The notes below the pieces were generated by a model. It was given only the letters and a program-made list of their open reading frames with translations. It was not told the DNA's origin and ran no database searches. Shown piece after piece: positions 35,121 through 44,922 of a DNA stretch of 64,000 nt. Location: the NCBI GenBank assembly GCA_021777105.1, contig JAIQZQ010000091.1, forward strand, positions 1 through 64,000, given 5' to 3'. Source of the stretch: Candidatus Anammoxibacter sp. (GTDB lineage: Bacteria > Planctomycetota > Brocadiia > Brocadiales > Anammoxibacteraceae). The position numbers and the translations under genes were made by a program. Each line of letters begins with the position of its first letter. Position 1 is the stretch's first letter.

Positions 35121-37099
35121 TTATTTCTATGTTGGAAGATCCATTTCCGAGCGAACCTAATTAGATCGTTCTTGAAAACGGAATCTTAAAATTTGGGAGC
35201 TCTTATTAAAAAAGCATACGTCTAAATGTTAGCTAAAATCCCTATTATCGGAAAGTCTGTAATCTATGGGCAAATTCGATAAATTTAATGCGCATATAGA
35301 GCTTTTAGTAATTTACATTAATTTCTAAAACTAACGGTTAGGATTGTACCATTTTAATTTTTATATGTCTATTAAAGACTGATGTGTTTTGTTGTGAAAA
35401 TACAACTTTTATTGAGAGAAAACTAGTGTAATTTGTAATAGTTGTTTGCAATGGGGGATGGTTTTTGACGTAAAGTGTTAATTAGAAAAACGAAGGCGTT
35501 TGTTGGCGACAGTTATTGTAAGGTCATTTACCATGTAGTTTTGCTGGGGTGGTATATTGGGTTCGGGAATATTTTTTTATAAAAGCAAAGCGAGAGGCTC
35601 CGTCAAATGGTCAATGGTAATTAGTAATCAGTAATTGGTAATTTGTAGAAAAGCAAAAGCGCACTTCGTAATTACTCTGCATCAACTCAGAGCAAAAGAT
35701 GGTAAAGGGGAACGTGCCCATCAATTAAAAGCGAGAAGCGTGCCCACGAAAAGACACAAAAAGACACGAAAAGACACGAAAAAAAGGCAAAAAGTAGAAA
35801 CATTGAATGCGGAAGACGCGGATGATACGGATAGCGTTGAAGCAAAAACATATTAAATGCCCAATTTATTTCTTTCCGTACCCTTATAATGATTTCCTGC
35901 TTTTTGCAGTTAAAGGGCGATTTGTCCCTTTTTACCACCTAAATTATACCCCCTCCCCTAATCCCTCCCACTAAGGGGATGGGAATTTGGCTTTTTAAGC
36001 TCGTTTTTGTCTTGATATTATTTTAGCTTTTGCTCTTTTATTAGCGTTTATTAGTGAAAATTAGTGAAGATTAGTGAAGATTAGTGGTTAATTAGCTTTT
36101 CCGGCTTTTCCGGCTTGTCCGGTTTAGGGGCATACCAAATAAGTTTTGAAGGATTTGGACAAGATATTGTCAAAATCCCTGATTGCGCCGGTTACCTGGT
36201 TCTTGCCCGGCAACCGGTAATTCTATAAGCTGTAGCTTCGTGTTCGATTGCAAACATAGCTAATTGTCGCCCGTGAGGCGAATATTTAAAAAAAGTCGCA
36301 ACTGTTTTCAAATAAGCATGTTACATAAAAACAAATTAAAAATTGTGACTAATTTGTGGCTAATAATTTATAAATTTTAAAGCCCCCTCCTAAGCACGTA
36401 CCCTATCTTACCGGAAAAAAAGAAGGCCGTAGGCAGTTTTTGTAGATAATGTTAGGTAAACAGTTTAAATATTAGCGTCTCCCTTGTCCATCTTTGATAA
36501 AGAGAAAATCTAAAAAATTAAGAGTTTTATATCTTTTTTTTAACGAATAATATTAAAAAAAAAGTTTTTTTTTGATAATTTATAAAGATTTTGTATCTTT
36601 CTTGCTATTTATCATGTTGAAAAAAGTTCTTACGGTTAGTTGTAACTTATATGATGCTGGTAGTTTAGGTATGACCATTACAAGCCCCCCTACAACTACG
36701 TAGGGGGATACCATTACACGGCATGTAGTGTTTTCCCCGATTGTAATGATTTGACTATTTTGGTAGTATGCCGGGTTCCTTGGTAGACTGGTTATTTCGT
36801 CAGAATTGATAAATATATTTATTAAGAAGAATTATAACAGATCCTGATAGAAAATAGTAATTATGTTATAGAAATAGCTATTTTTGATTAAGAAAATATA
36901 GATTTGCAGGTGAAAAAACAGAGAATATTTAATCCTGCATGATATTTATCGGATTAGAAGTTAAATTTGAGCTATTTTTGACAAAATATATCAATATATG
37001 CTGCTACTTGTTAGTTGATTGTTATTTATATAGATATTAAAAGTCATAGAGCCAATAAGATAGAGATGCTCCGGATTTTTTATTTTAACGAGAGATTTA
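35121..37099. other. 2-kb non-coding region with several repeats
   Basis: No gene accepted. Contents: AAAAGACAC tandem units (about 35750-35785), a CCCTCCCC hairpin (about 35949-35992), ATTAGTGAAG tandem units (about 36052-36092), a TTGCCCGGCAACCGG repeat related to 58780-58880 (about 36190-36260), a CCCCCTAC/GTAGGGGG hairpin near 36686-36708, and a long AT-rich stretch up to the sigma-factor gene, where its promoter must lie. A lysine-rich frame at 35635 merely translates the AAAAGACAC units. Confidence 0.55.
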
Positions 37100-39391
37100 A
37101 TGTCGCAAAACAATACATTGCATGTGCCTGATGCGGAAACGGTAAAACTTTGCCGTGACATAACTCAAGGCGATTTCTCCTATTTCTGGCAATTTTGGCT
37201 CAAAAACAAAAATTTGTTGCTCAAAATCTGCATGAAACATTCCTGGGGGGGTGAAAATGAAGCGGAGGAGGCCCTTAGTGGTGTTATGGTTAAGGTTGTT
37301 GAAATATTGCCAAAACATATTAATAGCATCAAGAATATCAAGTCATGGCTTGTGCGCATTACCAATAATTACTGCATTGATTTATACCGTGAGCGGCAAA
37401 GGGTAAAGGCGGTGTTTAAAAATCTTGAAGATGTTGCGCAAAACGGCGAGGAGCTTATTTATATTGCTACGGATATAGATGAGCATTATCTTAGCGCTAA
37501 TAGCGATATTGCAAAAGATATTATCAGCCGGATTCCTGAGATTTTAAGGGAGCCTTTTATAAACAGGTGCTATTATGAAATGCCGTATAGCGAAATTGCG
37601 GGATTGTTAAACGTGTCAATACCCGCGGCCCGCAAACGGGTGCAACGGGCCAGAGAACTTATTCAAAAGTTGATAAACGAAAAACAGATCGATAGGGCTG
37701 ATATAATAAACAATGCGTTTGCAATAAGCAGCTCTGTTCCGGAATTTAAGAATCATATTGCCGGCATAGATTTAAATGCGGAAGAAAATAAGGTTGCTAA
37801 CGAACTTGAGTTTAATTCCTCAATACTGCATAACGCGCAAGTCATTCTGGAATCAGGCGTTGTGCTTGACACTTATATCGGGTTAAAGAATAAACCGGGC
37901 AGGCAGGAATTAAAGGAGAACACTTTAAAAGGATATATTGAACGGTTTCCAAAGGGGTGGAAAAAGAGGCTTGAACTCGCAAATCTTTTATATAGCGCAA
38001 ACAGGTGGCAAGAGGCGTCGGAGATGTATCAGGAAGTGCTTAAACGGAATGAGAATCTTGTAAACGTGCGTATTGGTTTGGGCGAAATGTACCAGCTTAT
38101 GGAAAATGATGATAAAAGCGTTAAAATATACGAATCCGCCATACCGTTTGCGCGCAATACAGGGACGATACACCATGTGAAGGGGCTGATAGAAATGCAA
38201 AAGAAGAATTATAACCTTGCTATAATGGAGTTTAAGAAATCAATTATAGAAGAGGCGGGGCATGAAGCCCATAGGCAAAAGCTTGGCATGACTTATTATG
38301 CCTTGGATCAATCGGAGGATGCTCTCTCATGCTTTAATAAGGTTTTAGAAATAAATCCTAAAAATATTATAGCCTTAACACATAGCGCCGAGATCCTGAT
38401 AAAAACCGGCAGGCCCGTTCAGGGCATATGCCGGGCTGAAAAAATACTCGTTCATGACAAGACAAATATACCGGCTTTGAAAATGGTAACGGATGATCGC
38501 TGTAGAAGGAGGCTGGTGTTTAATGATGACGATAAAAAAACAAGGCGATTGATAAAAAAGATGGAGAAACTTGGGCCGGAAATTGCGGACGTTTGTGATT
38601 CACTGGCGTTTTACCAAATAGTCAGGGGCAAGATTGATAAAGGCCTTGGGCTGTTGGCTGATTTCACCGAAAAACATCAAAACAACCCTAGGGGATGGTT
38701 CCATCACGGAAAGTGGCTATACAGAACCGGCAAGACGGAACTTGCCGCGGAATCTATCCAAAAGGCGTGGTCGCTTTACAAAAATGATCCTAATATCAAT
38801 AAGCTTGCGTGTAAAATATTATCCCACGTAAAATTGCCGAAAATCCTGATTAAAGTGATAGATGATATGTTGTATCGCTTTGATCGAAGGTGGAGCGTCT
38901 GGGCTGCTGCCGCGCATGCGATGGCTAATATTGCTAAAGGTGAAAACAAGGCGCATGATTACTCAAGCAGAGCGATAGAGCTTCAGCCCGACCTGCCTGA
39001 AAATATGTTTCAGGCGGGCTTTGTATTTGACCGGATACATAATACAAAATACGCAATAAAATCGCTTGAAAAAGGTTTTTGCATATTGGATGAGGAAAGG
39101 GCGTCTCCAATAGCCGCCCGGGCGGCCATTCGGCTGGCTTTATATTATCGGGAAAACGCTGAGATGGATATCCACGACGAATACCTTAAAAAAGCGGAAT
39201 CAATGATTCATCCAATACAAAACATTAACCCTTCCTATGGTTTCTATCTTTTAGGGATGTTGAGGGAAGCGCAAGACGACCGCGCAGGCTCTATAGAAGC
39301 ATACTCAAAAGCGGGGGCCTGTAATTTGTTTTATCCCGCAAGGTTGAAAGCTGATAACGCTAAAAAGCGGTTAGGGCTCGGCAAGAACTAA
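37100..39391 (+). CDS. ECF-type sigma factor fused to TPR repeats
   Basis: A 763-residue protein. Residues about 18-100 form sigma-70 region 2 (ENEAEEALSGVMVKVVEILP, then NIKSWLVRITNNYCIDLYRE) and about 140-195 region 4 (FINRCYYEMPYSEIAGLLNV followed by ARKRVQRARELIQ). From about 275 to the end are repeated TPR motifs, e.g. ASEMYQEVLKRNENLVNVRI and ALSCFNKVLEINPKNIIALT. No anti-sigma gene is adjacent; the TPR half may control activity through protein contacts. It is the first gene ahead of the reb array and the injection system on the same strand, so it is the likely regulator. Target promoter not identifiable by eye. Confidence 0.9.
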   Translation: MSQNNTLHVPDAETVKLCRDITQGDFSYFWQFWLKNKNLLLKICMKHSWGGENEAEEALSGVMVKVVEILPKHINSIKNIKSWLVRITNNYCIDLYRERQRVKAVFKNLEDVAQNGEELIYIATDIDEHYLSANSDIAKDIISRIPEILREPFINRCYYEMPYSEIAGLLNVSIPAARKRVQRARELIQKLINEKQIDRADIINNAFAISSSVPEFKNHIAGIDLNAEENKVANELEFNSSILHNAQVILESGVVLDTYIGLKNKPGRQELKENTLKGYIERFPKGWKKRLELANLLYSANRWQEASEMYQEVLKRNENLVNVRIGLGEMYQLMENDDKSVKIYESAIPFARNTGTIHHVKGLIEMQKKNYNLAIMEFKKSIIEEAGHEAHRQKLGMTYYALDQSEDALSCFNKVLEINPKNIIALTHSAEILIKTGRPVQGICRAEKILVHDKTNIPALKMVTDDRCRRRLVFNDDDKKTRRLIKKMEKLGPEIADVCDSLAFYQIVRGKIDKGLGLLADFTEKHQNNPRGWFHHGKWLYRTGKTELAAESIQKAWSLYKNDPNINKLACKILSHVKLPKILIKVIDDMLYRFDRRWSVWAAAAHAMANIAKGENKAHDYSSRAIELQPDLPENMFQAGFVFDRIHNTKYAIKSLEKGFCILDEERASPIAARAAIRLALYYRENAEMDIHDEYLKKAESMIHPIQNINPSYGFYLLGMLREAQDDRAGSIEAYSKAGACNLFYPARLKADNAKKRLGLGKN

Positions 39392-39891
39392 CTTGTGCCT
39401 AAATTGAGAGATTCTTATCACCCTCCCCTGACCCCTCCCATCAAGGGAGGGGGTATTTAAAATCGCTCAGTTTAGGTCGGTTCTTTTTTTGTTGTTGTCA
39501 TGACTCCACTGTATTTATTGTCAAGGCTTAAATCTCAAAGTCCAAGTTGTTTCTTTCCGAGCTCTTAAGGCATTGTCAATAAATCCGTTCTAATTCTTTA
39601 CGCCCCCAACCCGGATAAACCGGAAAAGTAAAAAAGCAGAATAAACCACGGATTGCGCGGATAAAATCAAAATCTAGCCAAAGATATTTGAAATTTTTTT
39701 GGTTTAAACTGTGTTTAGATGTTTACCCGTTTTTTAAGTGACTAAAGTGATCTAAAGTTAAAAGTGACTAAAGTTTTGGTATTTTGTTTATTTTAAAACC
39801 ATCGCCGCAGGCGGTGGTGAAGACGTAAGCATTAAAACTCCGTCAATCTTTCTAATAAAGCGCAATGGACGCTTCCAGAGCTAAACGTTTA

Positions 39892-39914
39892 ACTCGCCAC
39901 CAAAGGTGGCGAGT
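39892..39914. repeat. Perfect 10-bp hairpin
   Basis: ACTCGCCACC-AAA-GGTGGCGAGT, very stable, with no T tract. It might be a structured RNA part of a long leader. Confidence 0.5.
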
Positions 39915-40656
39915 CTGGTATATATAAAAATATTCCGAAACTTTAGATCACTTTAGTCACTCTAATCTCGTAACCGTAACCCATTAATATATTAGACTTT
40001 CTACACATTCTGAGAGATAAATCCTCAGAATCACGGAGTAAGAATCTAAATTGCTTCTAAGATAAACTTAGAAGAAAAACCTCTTTCAGAGGGTTATAAC
40101 CTATAAAAATAAAACAACTTACGTAATTAGCGACAACATGTTGGTCGTTTTGGCGTTGTTAGCGCCTAAAACAGTATCAAGCAAAAAGTTCCCGCCTCGT
40201 TCACAACCCCCTTTTTGGTAACCATGGCAATCAGTAATTAAAACAATATTTTGTCAAAAATTGCCGGAATTTAACTGTAAAAAAAAATTTTTTTAATATT
40301 TTGCATGAATATACTCCAGGGTTTATTGTCGTAAAACGTAGAACGGCATACGGTTAAGGTTGCTCTATCATGTTAAAATCAAAAAACTAGAAAAAGTCAC
40401 AAACTTTAAAAAAGAACGTCTTAAATTAAAAAGCAATAAATTCCATGAACAAACAGTCCATGTTTTAAGGATAGGTTTTTATTAATAAATTTTCATATAG
40501 TTATATTTTACACGTGATTTAATTGTAGAAAGGAGGAGAAGACGGCCTAATAGATAGATTGTATTGGCGCCGGCTGGAAACATTGCGGCTATAACTTTTG
40601 AGTTGCGCAAATATACGCCGGTTGATTTGCGATATAAGTTTAAACATCGAATCTTA

Positions 40657-40681
40657 AGCGTTAATTGTTTAATTAAACGCT
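40657..40681 (+). promoter_or_regulatory. AT-rich hairpin in the reb leader
   Basis: AGCGTTAATT-GTTT-AATTAAACGCT lies about 80 bases before the first reb start codon. One base is unpaired. Could be a regulatory site or leader RNA stem. Confidence 0.4.
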
Positions 40682-40758
40682 ATTTTGCGTAGTAATTTAT
40701 AAAACATTAAAAATTTAGAAAAGTTTTTAGGCAAATTTAGGGAAAGGGAGGGCTATAA

Positions 40759-41046
40759 ATGGCATTTCCAACATCAGTAAATAATATGATAACGGATTCT
40801 GTATCACAGGCAAATGTGAAAGTATTAGGGGATGCGCCGGCAATTGCAATGGGCAATTTGTTTCAGGCGACAAACCAGTCCCTTGGAAACGCTGCCCATA
40901 ACGCCACAACGGCGCAACAGCAGAACAATGTAGCGGCGCAAGCTACGACAACCATGGGAGTCGCAACACTCTACTCTCTTAGCACGGCCTCAACCGGAGC
41001 CGCGACAAAGGATGTATTCGGCAATCCCGTGCCCCCTAAAAAATAG
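40759..41046 (+). CDS. RebB-type R-body protein 1
   Basis: A 95-residue member of the RebB family (killing-ribbon proteins first known from Caedibacter). Core elements: MAFPTSVNNMITDSV, a central ATNQSLGNAAHNATTAQQQ helix and TTMGVATLYSLSTASTGAA. It has a Phe-Gly-Asn-Pro tail (KDVFGNPVPPKK) shared only with copy 2. A strong GGGAGG ribosome site precedes it. R-body subunits polymerise into a coiled sheet that unrolls and ruptures membranes; this is known for the family, not shown here. Confidence 0.88.
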   Translation: MAFPTSVNNMITDSVSQANVKVLGDAPAIAMGNLFQATNQSLGNAAHNATTAQQQNNVAAQATTTMGVATLYSLSTASTGAATKDVFGNPVPPKK

Positions 41047-41072
41047 AAAAATTTAAGAAAGGAGAACTGTAA

Positions 41073-41366
41073 ATGGCATTTCCAACATCGGTAAATAATA
41101 TGATAACGGATTCCGTAACACAGGCAAATGTGAATGTATTAGGGGATGCGCCGGCTGTCGCAATGGGCAACCTGTTTCAGGCGACAAACCAGGCCCTTGG
41201 AAACGCGGCCCATAACGCCACAACGGCAATACAACAGAACAATGTAGCGGCGCAAGCGGCAACAACCATGGGGGTTGCAACGCTTTACTCACTTAGCACC
41301 GCCGCAACAGGAGCCGCGACAAAGGATGTGTTTGGCAATCCTGTAGCCCCGGCCCCTAAAAAATAG
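41073..41366 (+). CDS. RebB-type R-body protein 2
   Basis: 97 residues, only 26 bases after copy 1 and its closest relative, with the same extended tail (KDVFGNPVAPAPKK). It differs mainly in NVNVLGDAPAVA and TTAIQQNNVA. The two tailed copies open the array and may cap or nucleate the ribbon; that is inference. Confidence 0.88.
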   Translation: MAFPTSVNNMITDSVTQANVNVLGDAPAVAMGNLFQATNQALGNAAHNATTAIQQNNVAAQAATTMGVATLYSLSTAATGAATKDVFGNPVAPAPKK

Positions 41367-41408
41367 AAAAATTTAATATAATAATTAAGATATGAAAGGA
41401 GAAAAACA

Positions 41409-41678
41409 ATGGCATTTCCAACTTCAGTAAACAATATGATAACAGATTCAGTATCACAGGCTAATGTGAAAGTATTAGGCGACGCGCCGGCAATTGCAAT
41501 GGGCAACCTTTATCAGGCGACAAGCCAGGCTCTTGCAAACGCGGCCCATAACGCCACCTCGGCGCAACAACAGAATAATGTAGCGGCGCAGGCTGCGACA
41601 ACCATGGGGGTTGCGACTCTTTACTCTCTCAGCACGGCTTCAACCGGAGCTGCGACAGCGGATATTGAAAAAGGTTAA
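41409..41678 (+). CDS. RebB-type R-body protein 3
   Basis: 89 residues without the tail; ends TGAATADIEKG. The central part reads LYQATSQALANAAHNATSAQ. An AAAGGAG ribosome site lies just upstream. It begins a run of four nearly identical genes (copies 3-6) separated by about 70 bases each. Confidence 0.88.
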   Translation: MAFPTSVNNMITDSVSQANVKVLGDAPAIAMGNLYQATSQALANAAHNATSAQQQNNVAAQAATTMGVATLYSLSTASTGAATADIEKG

Positions 41679-41748
41679 ACTTGTGGAATAAACCGTTTTT
41701 TTTATTTTTTGTATTTTTAAATACAACATTAACGAAGGAGATTTATAA

Positions 41749-42018
41749 ATGGCATTTCCAACATCAGTAAATAATATGATAACTGATTCAGTAACACAGA
41801 CTAATGTGAAAGTATTGGGCGACGCGCCGGCAGTTGCAATGGGCAACCTGTACCAGGCCACAAACCAGGCCCTTGGAAATTCCGCCCATAACGCCACTAC
41901 AGCGCAGCAACAGACTAATGTCACGGCGCAAGCGTCTACAACCATGGGAGTTGCAACACTTTACTCTCTCGCCACCGCCTCAACCGGTGTTGCGACAGCG
42001 GAAATTGCAAAAGGTTAA
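41749..42018 (+). CDS. RebB-type R-body protein 4
   Basis: 89 residues. Distinct from its neighbours by Thr-for-Ala changes (TQTNVKVLGD, GNSAHNATTAQQQTNVTAQA), making it the most threonine-rich of the run. Spacer sequences between copies 3-6 are also similar, indicating recent tandem duplication of gene plus spacer. Confidence 0.87.
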   Translation: MAFPTSVNNMITDSVTQTNVKVLGDAPAVAMGNLYQATNQALGNSAHNATTAQQQTNVTAQASTTMGVATLYSLATASTGVATAEIAKG

Positions 42019-42086
42019 ACTTGAGGTATAAACAGTCTTGTACTTATTGTATCTTTATACACTGCTTAAAATAAGGAGGATTAATT

Positions 42087-42356
42087 ATGGCATTTCCAAC
42101 ATCAGTAAACAATATGATAACTGATTCAGTAACACAGGCTAATGTGAAAGTATTAGGCGACGCGCCCGCGGTTGCAATGGGCAACCTTTACCAGGCGACA
42201 AACCAGGCCCTTGCAAACGCGGCCCATAATGCCACTACGGCGCAACAGCAGAATAATGTGGCGGCGCAAGCAGCGACAACCATGGGAGTTGCGACTCTTT
42301 ACTCTCTCAGCACGGCTTCAACCGGTGTTGCCACGGCGGATATTTCAAAAGCTTAA
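42087..42356 (+). CDS. RebB-type R-body protein 5
   Basis: 89 residues, closest to an array consensus: TQANVKVLGDAPAVAMGNLY and ALANAAHNATTAQQQNNVAA. Ends with ADISKA. Preceded by an AAGGAGG ribosome site. The near-identity to copies 3 and 6 at the DNA level suggests gene conversion or young duplication. Confidence 0.88.
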   Translation: MAFPTSVNNMITDSVTQANVKVLGDAPAVAMGNLYQATNQALANAAHNATTAQQQNNVAAQAATTMGVATLYSLSTASTGVATADISKA

Positions 42357-42424
42357 GCGCTTGAAATAAACAGCTTTATGTTTTTTATATTTTTATATAC
42401 AACCTTAACAAAGGAGACTTATAA

Positions 42425-42694
42425 ATGGCTTTTCCAACATCAGTAAATAATATGATAACAGATTCAGTAACACAGGCTAATGGGAAAGTATTGGGCGACG
42501 CGCCGGCAATGGCAATGGGCAACCTTTACCAGGCGACAAACCAGGCCCTTGCAAACGCGGCCCATAACGCCACAACGGCTCAACAGCAGAATAATGTAGC
42601 GGCGCAAGCTACGACAACCATGGGTGTTGCGACTCTTTACTCCCTTAGCACTGCCGCCACCGGAACCGCAACAGCGGAAATTTCCGAAGGTTAA
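42425..42694 (+). CDS. RebB-type R-body protein 6
   Basis: 89 residues. Notable change N-to-G in TQANGKVLGDAPAMA, a position invariantly V/N in other copies, in the segment between the two predicted helices. Ends TAEISEG. Otherwise as copy 5. Confidence 0.87.
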   Translation: MAFPTSVNNMITDSVTQANGKVLGDAPAMAMGNLYQATNQALANAAHNATTAQQQNNVAAQATTTMGVATLYSLSTAATGTATAEISEG

Positions 42695-42761
42695 ACCTGT
42701 AGAACAAACAGGGTGATATATTTACTATTTTATATGTAAGCATAATTAAGGAGAACTATAA

Positions 42762-43031
42762 ATGGCATTTCCAACATCAGTTAACGATATGGTGACAGAC
42801 GCTGTGACGCAAACCAATGTGCAGGTTTTAGGATCAGGTCCGGCGCTTGCAGAGGGTAATTTATACCAGGCAACCAGTCAGGCAATGGGAGCTTCCGCCC
42901 TTAACGCAGCTACGGCGCAACAGCAGACTAATGTTACGTCAAATGCATCGACAACCATGGGAGTAGCTACGCTTTATTCAATCAGCACGGCTTCAGTAGG
43001 AGCGGCAACGTCGGGAATTGAGAGCATATAA
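42762..43031 (+). CDS. RebB-type R-body protein 7 (divergent)
   Basis: 89 residues, clearly diverged within the first block: VNDMVTDAVTQTNVQVLGSG, ALAEGNLYQATSQAMGASAL. It has a Glu where others have Met in AMGN, and lacks the conserved AAHNA histidine. TTMGVATLYSISTAS is retained. It may be a specialised subunit such as an adaptor between sheet and end. Confidence 0.86.
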   Translation: MAFPTSVNDMVTDAVTQTNVQVLGSGPALAEGNLYQATSQAMGASALNAATAQQQTNVTSNASTTMGVATLYSISTASVGAATSGIESI

Positions 43032-43103
43032 GGCCCGGCAATAAGAGAGGGCGCTATATCTATTAGCGTAGCTAATGAGAAACTTAAATAAGGAGAACAA
43101 CAA

Positions 43104-43370
43104 ATGGCATTTCCAACCACGGTAAATGACATGATAACAGATTCAGTAACACAAGCCGGCTTGAAGGTGTTAGGGACTGCTCCAACTGTGGCAATGGGCA
43201 ATCTTTTTCAGGCGACAAATCAGGCTTTGGGAAATGCGGCTCATAATGCTACCACGGCAACGCAACAGAATGGCGTTACGGCTCAAGCTGCGACAACAAT
43301 GGGTGTGGCAATACTTTATTCTCTAAATGCTGCCGCGGTTAGCGCGGCAACAAAAGATATACAGGAATAA
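43104..43370 (+). CDS. RebB-type R-body protein 8
   Basis: 88 residues with VNDMITDSVTQAGLKVLGTA and a terminal TTMGVAILYSLNAAAVSAA. Last gene of the first block; it is followed by a 455-base gap containing a decayed reb copy and a terminator-like hairpin. Confidence 0.86.
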   Translation: MAFPTTVNDMITDSVTQAGLKVLGTAPTVAMGNLFQATNQALGNAAHNATTATQQNGVTAQAATTMGVAILYSLNAAAVSAATKDIQE

Positions 43371-43410
43371 TTTGTTTTTTGGCATGGCCGGCTCTGAGAA
43401 ATTTGCGATT

Positions 43411-43530
43411 TAATGTTGCTACGGCGCAACAACAGTAATGCATTGCAGAGCCGCCGGGTTTAAATTATGGGAGTTGCAATAATTTGCTCTCTCCCGGCGC
43501 AGCCGCGACCGTAGCCGTGGCGAAAAAGGA
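43411..43530 (+). pseudogene. Decayed reb copy
   Basis: NVATAQQQ followed by a stop (TAA at about 43436), then after a gap MGVAIICSL and GC-rich Ala-type codons, both in reb order. The N-terminal third is gone. A remnant of at least one more array member. Confidence 0.7.
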
Positions 43531-43589
43531 AGCAAGTGGCAAGTAGCTGAAACGGCTTATAAATAGTTGTAAATAAGAGATCTTTTAAA

Positions 43590-43625
43590 ATACCCATCTG
43601 TTAAAAAGTGTGGGTATGGTTTTTA
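43590..43625 (+). terminator. Terminator-like hairpin between the two reb blocks
   Basis: ATACCCA ... TGGGTAT stem with a 14-base loop, followed by GGTTTTT. The weak 7-bp stem would allow partial read-through, giving a stepwise drop of expression into the second block. Confidence 0.5.
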
Positions 43626-43825
43626 ACAATCAGTTAAGGGCGCGCAATAAACGCCCTAAAGTGAAAAGCCTGAAAGAGCTATTATTGCCGTTGCGCGGCG
43701 CTGCGATTTTCTTAAAGGGGATTCTAAAAATAGTAGCCGTTTTGAAATCTAATGCTATTTAATGCGCGACTTTAAAAATATCTATCTTATTATAACTATT
43801 AATTAATTTGAAAAGGAGGAGTTTC

Positions 43826-44092
43826 ATGGCATTTCCAACTTCGGTAAACAATCAAATAACTGATTCAGTTACACAAGCAAATACAATAGCGCTGGGCGAC
43901 GCCCCTGCGATGGCTACAGGCAACCTGTTGATCGCCACAAGTCAGGCATTGGCCAATGCCGCCCATAACGCAACGGCTAACCAACAACTTGCGACAACAA
44001 ATCAACAGGCTACAACTACAATGGGTATTGCCAACATATATTCGCTAAGCACGGCATCTACCGGTGAAGCTATCGAAAACATTTATGGGTAA
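43826..44092 (+). CDS. RebB-type R-body protein 9 (second block)
   Basis: 88 residues from the ATG at 43826 (an upstream in-frame Met at 43808 lies before the AAGGAGG ribosome site, so it is not used). This opens a second sub-lineage: VNNQITDSVTQANTIALGDA with Gln for Met, and NQQLATTNQQATTTMGIANI in the centre. Ends TGEAIENIYG. Confidence 0.87.
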   Translation: MAFPTSVNNQITDSVTQANTIALGDAPAMATGNLLIATSQALANAAHNATANQQLATTNQQATTTMGIANIYSLSTASTGEAIENIYG

Positions 44093-44157
44093 TTTAAGTT
44101 TTAAAAAATTAAATTTATTATATCTGGGTTTTAATAATTCTTTAATGGGAGTATATT

Positions 44158-44424
44158 ATGGCATTTCCAACCGCGGTTAACAGTCAAATAACGGATTCAG
44201 TAACACAGGTAAATACAGAAGTGCTGGGTGAAGGTCCGGCGGTTGCGACCGGCAACCTCTTTGTCGCCACAAGCCAGGCTTTGGCCAATGCGGCTCATAA
44301 CGCGACAACAAATCAACAACTTGCGACAACAAGTCAGCAGGCTACGACTACAATAGGTGTTACTAACATTTTTTCACTCGGCGCGTCGTCATCCGGAGAA
44401 GCGACATCCAAAGTGTTTGCTTAA
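44158..44424 (+). CDS. RebB-type R-body protein 10
   Basis: 88 residues, sister of copy 9: VNSQITDSVTQVNTEVLGEG, NQQLATTSQQATTTIGVTNI, ending ATSKVFA. Its TTIG (for TTMG) is unique in the array. 65 bases separate it from copy 9. Confidence 0.87.
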   Translation: MAFPTAVNSQITDSVTQVNTEVLGEGPAVATGNLFVATSQALANAAHNATTNQQLATTSQQATTTIGVTNIFSLGASSSGEATSKVFA

Positions 44425-44652
44425 ATTTTAAACTTAAAGATTTATTCTTTATGTTGAATTTTAAGCTAATCTTTAAACGGTTAACCATTGGTTGATAAGT
44501 CTCCGCTAACATTTGTATCGCGTATATTGATTCAATGAATACAGCGTAAATAAGTCGCGTATGCAAGTGTATATCCGTTTTTGGAAATCGCGGCATAGAC
44601 CATTTAATTGACTTGCCGTGTTTTATACAAGGTATAAGAAAGGAGTAACTAA

Positions 44653-44922
44653 ATGGCTTTTCCCACATCGGTAAACAATCAAATAACCGATTCCGTTTCG
44701 CAAGTGAATGTAAAGGTGTTGGGCGACGCGCCGGCAATCGCGATGGGAAATTTGTACCAGGCCACGGCCCAGGCGCTTGCCAACGCTGCGCATAATGCGA
44801 CAGCGGCGCAACATCAGACCAACATTATGGCGCAAGCGGCGACAACCATGGGGGTGGCTATACTATATTCTCTCAATGCGGGGGCTACCGGTAGGGCGAC
44901 TAAAAAGATCGGCAAAGCGTAG
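44653..44922 (+). CDS. RebB-type R-body protein 11
   Basis: 89 residues mixing features of both blocks: VNNQITDSVSQVNVKVLGDA (second-block Gln) with ALANAAHNATAAQHQTNIMA (first-block centre). It ends with basic TGRATKKIGKA. The AAAGGAG ribosome site is strong. Upstream 228 bases are non-coding. Confidence 0.87.
   Translation: MAFPTSVNNQITDSVSQVNVKVLGDAPAIAMGNLYQATAQALANAAHNATAAQHQTNIMAQAATTMGVAILYSLNAGATGRATKKIGKA

Larger units (their letters stand above)
39392..40758. other. 1.4-kb leader region before the reb array
   Basis: No protein gene found. It holds a CCCTCCCC hairpin right after the sigma gene (about 39418-39454, a plausible terminator), AGTGACTAAAGT-type repeats (about 39740 and 39950), a perfect ACTCGCCACC/GGTGGCGAGT hairpin (39892-39914), a palindrome CGACAACATGTTGGTCG (40131-40147), an isolated AAAGGAGGAG ribosome-like site at about 40529 with no ATG behind it, and an AT-rich hairpin (40657-40681). 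The promoter for the reb genes should be here. Confidence 0.6.

Noticed and set aside
35635..35856. 73-residue Lys-rich frame
   Set aside because: It translates AAAAGACAC tandem units; no start context.
40759..44922. Regular repeats resembling a CRISPR array
   Set aside because: The repeated units are full coding genes with ribosome sites and protein-level conservation, not short repeats with unique spacers; no cas genes are present.
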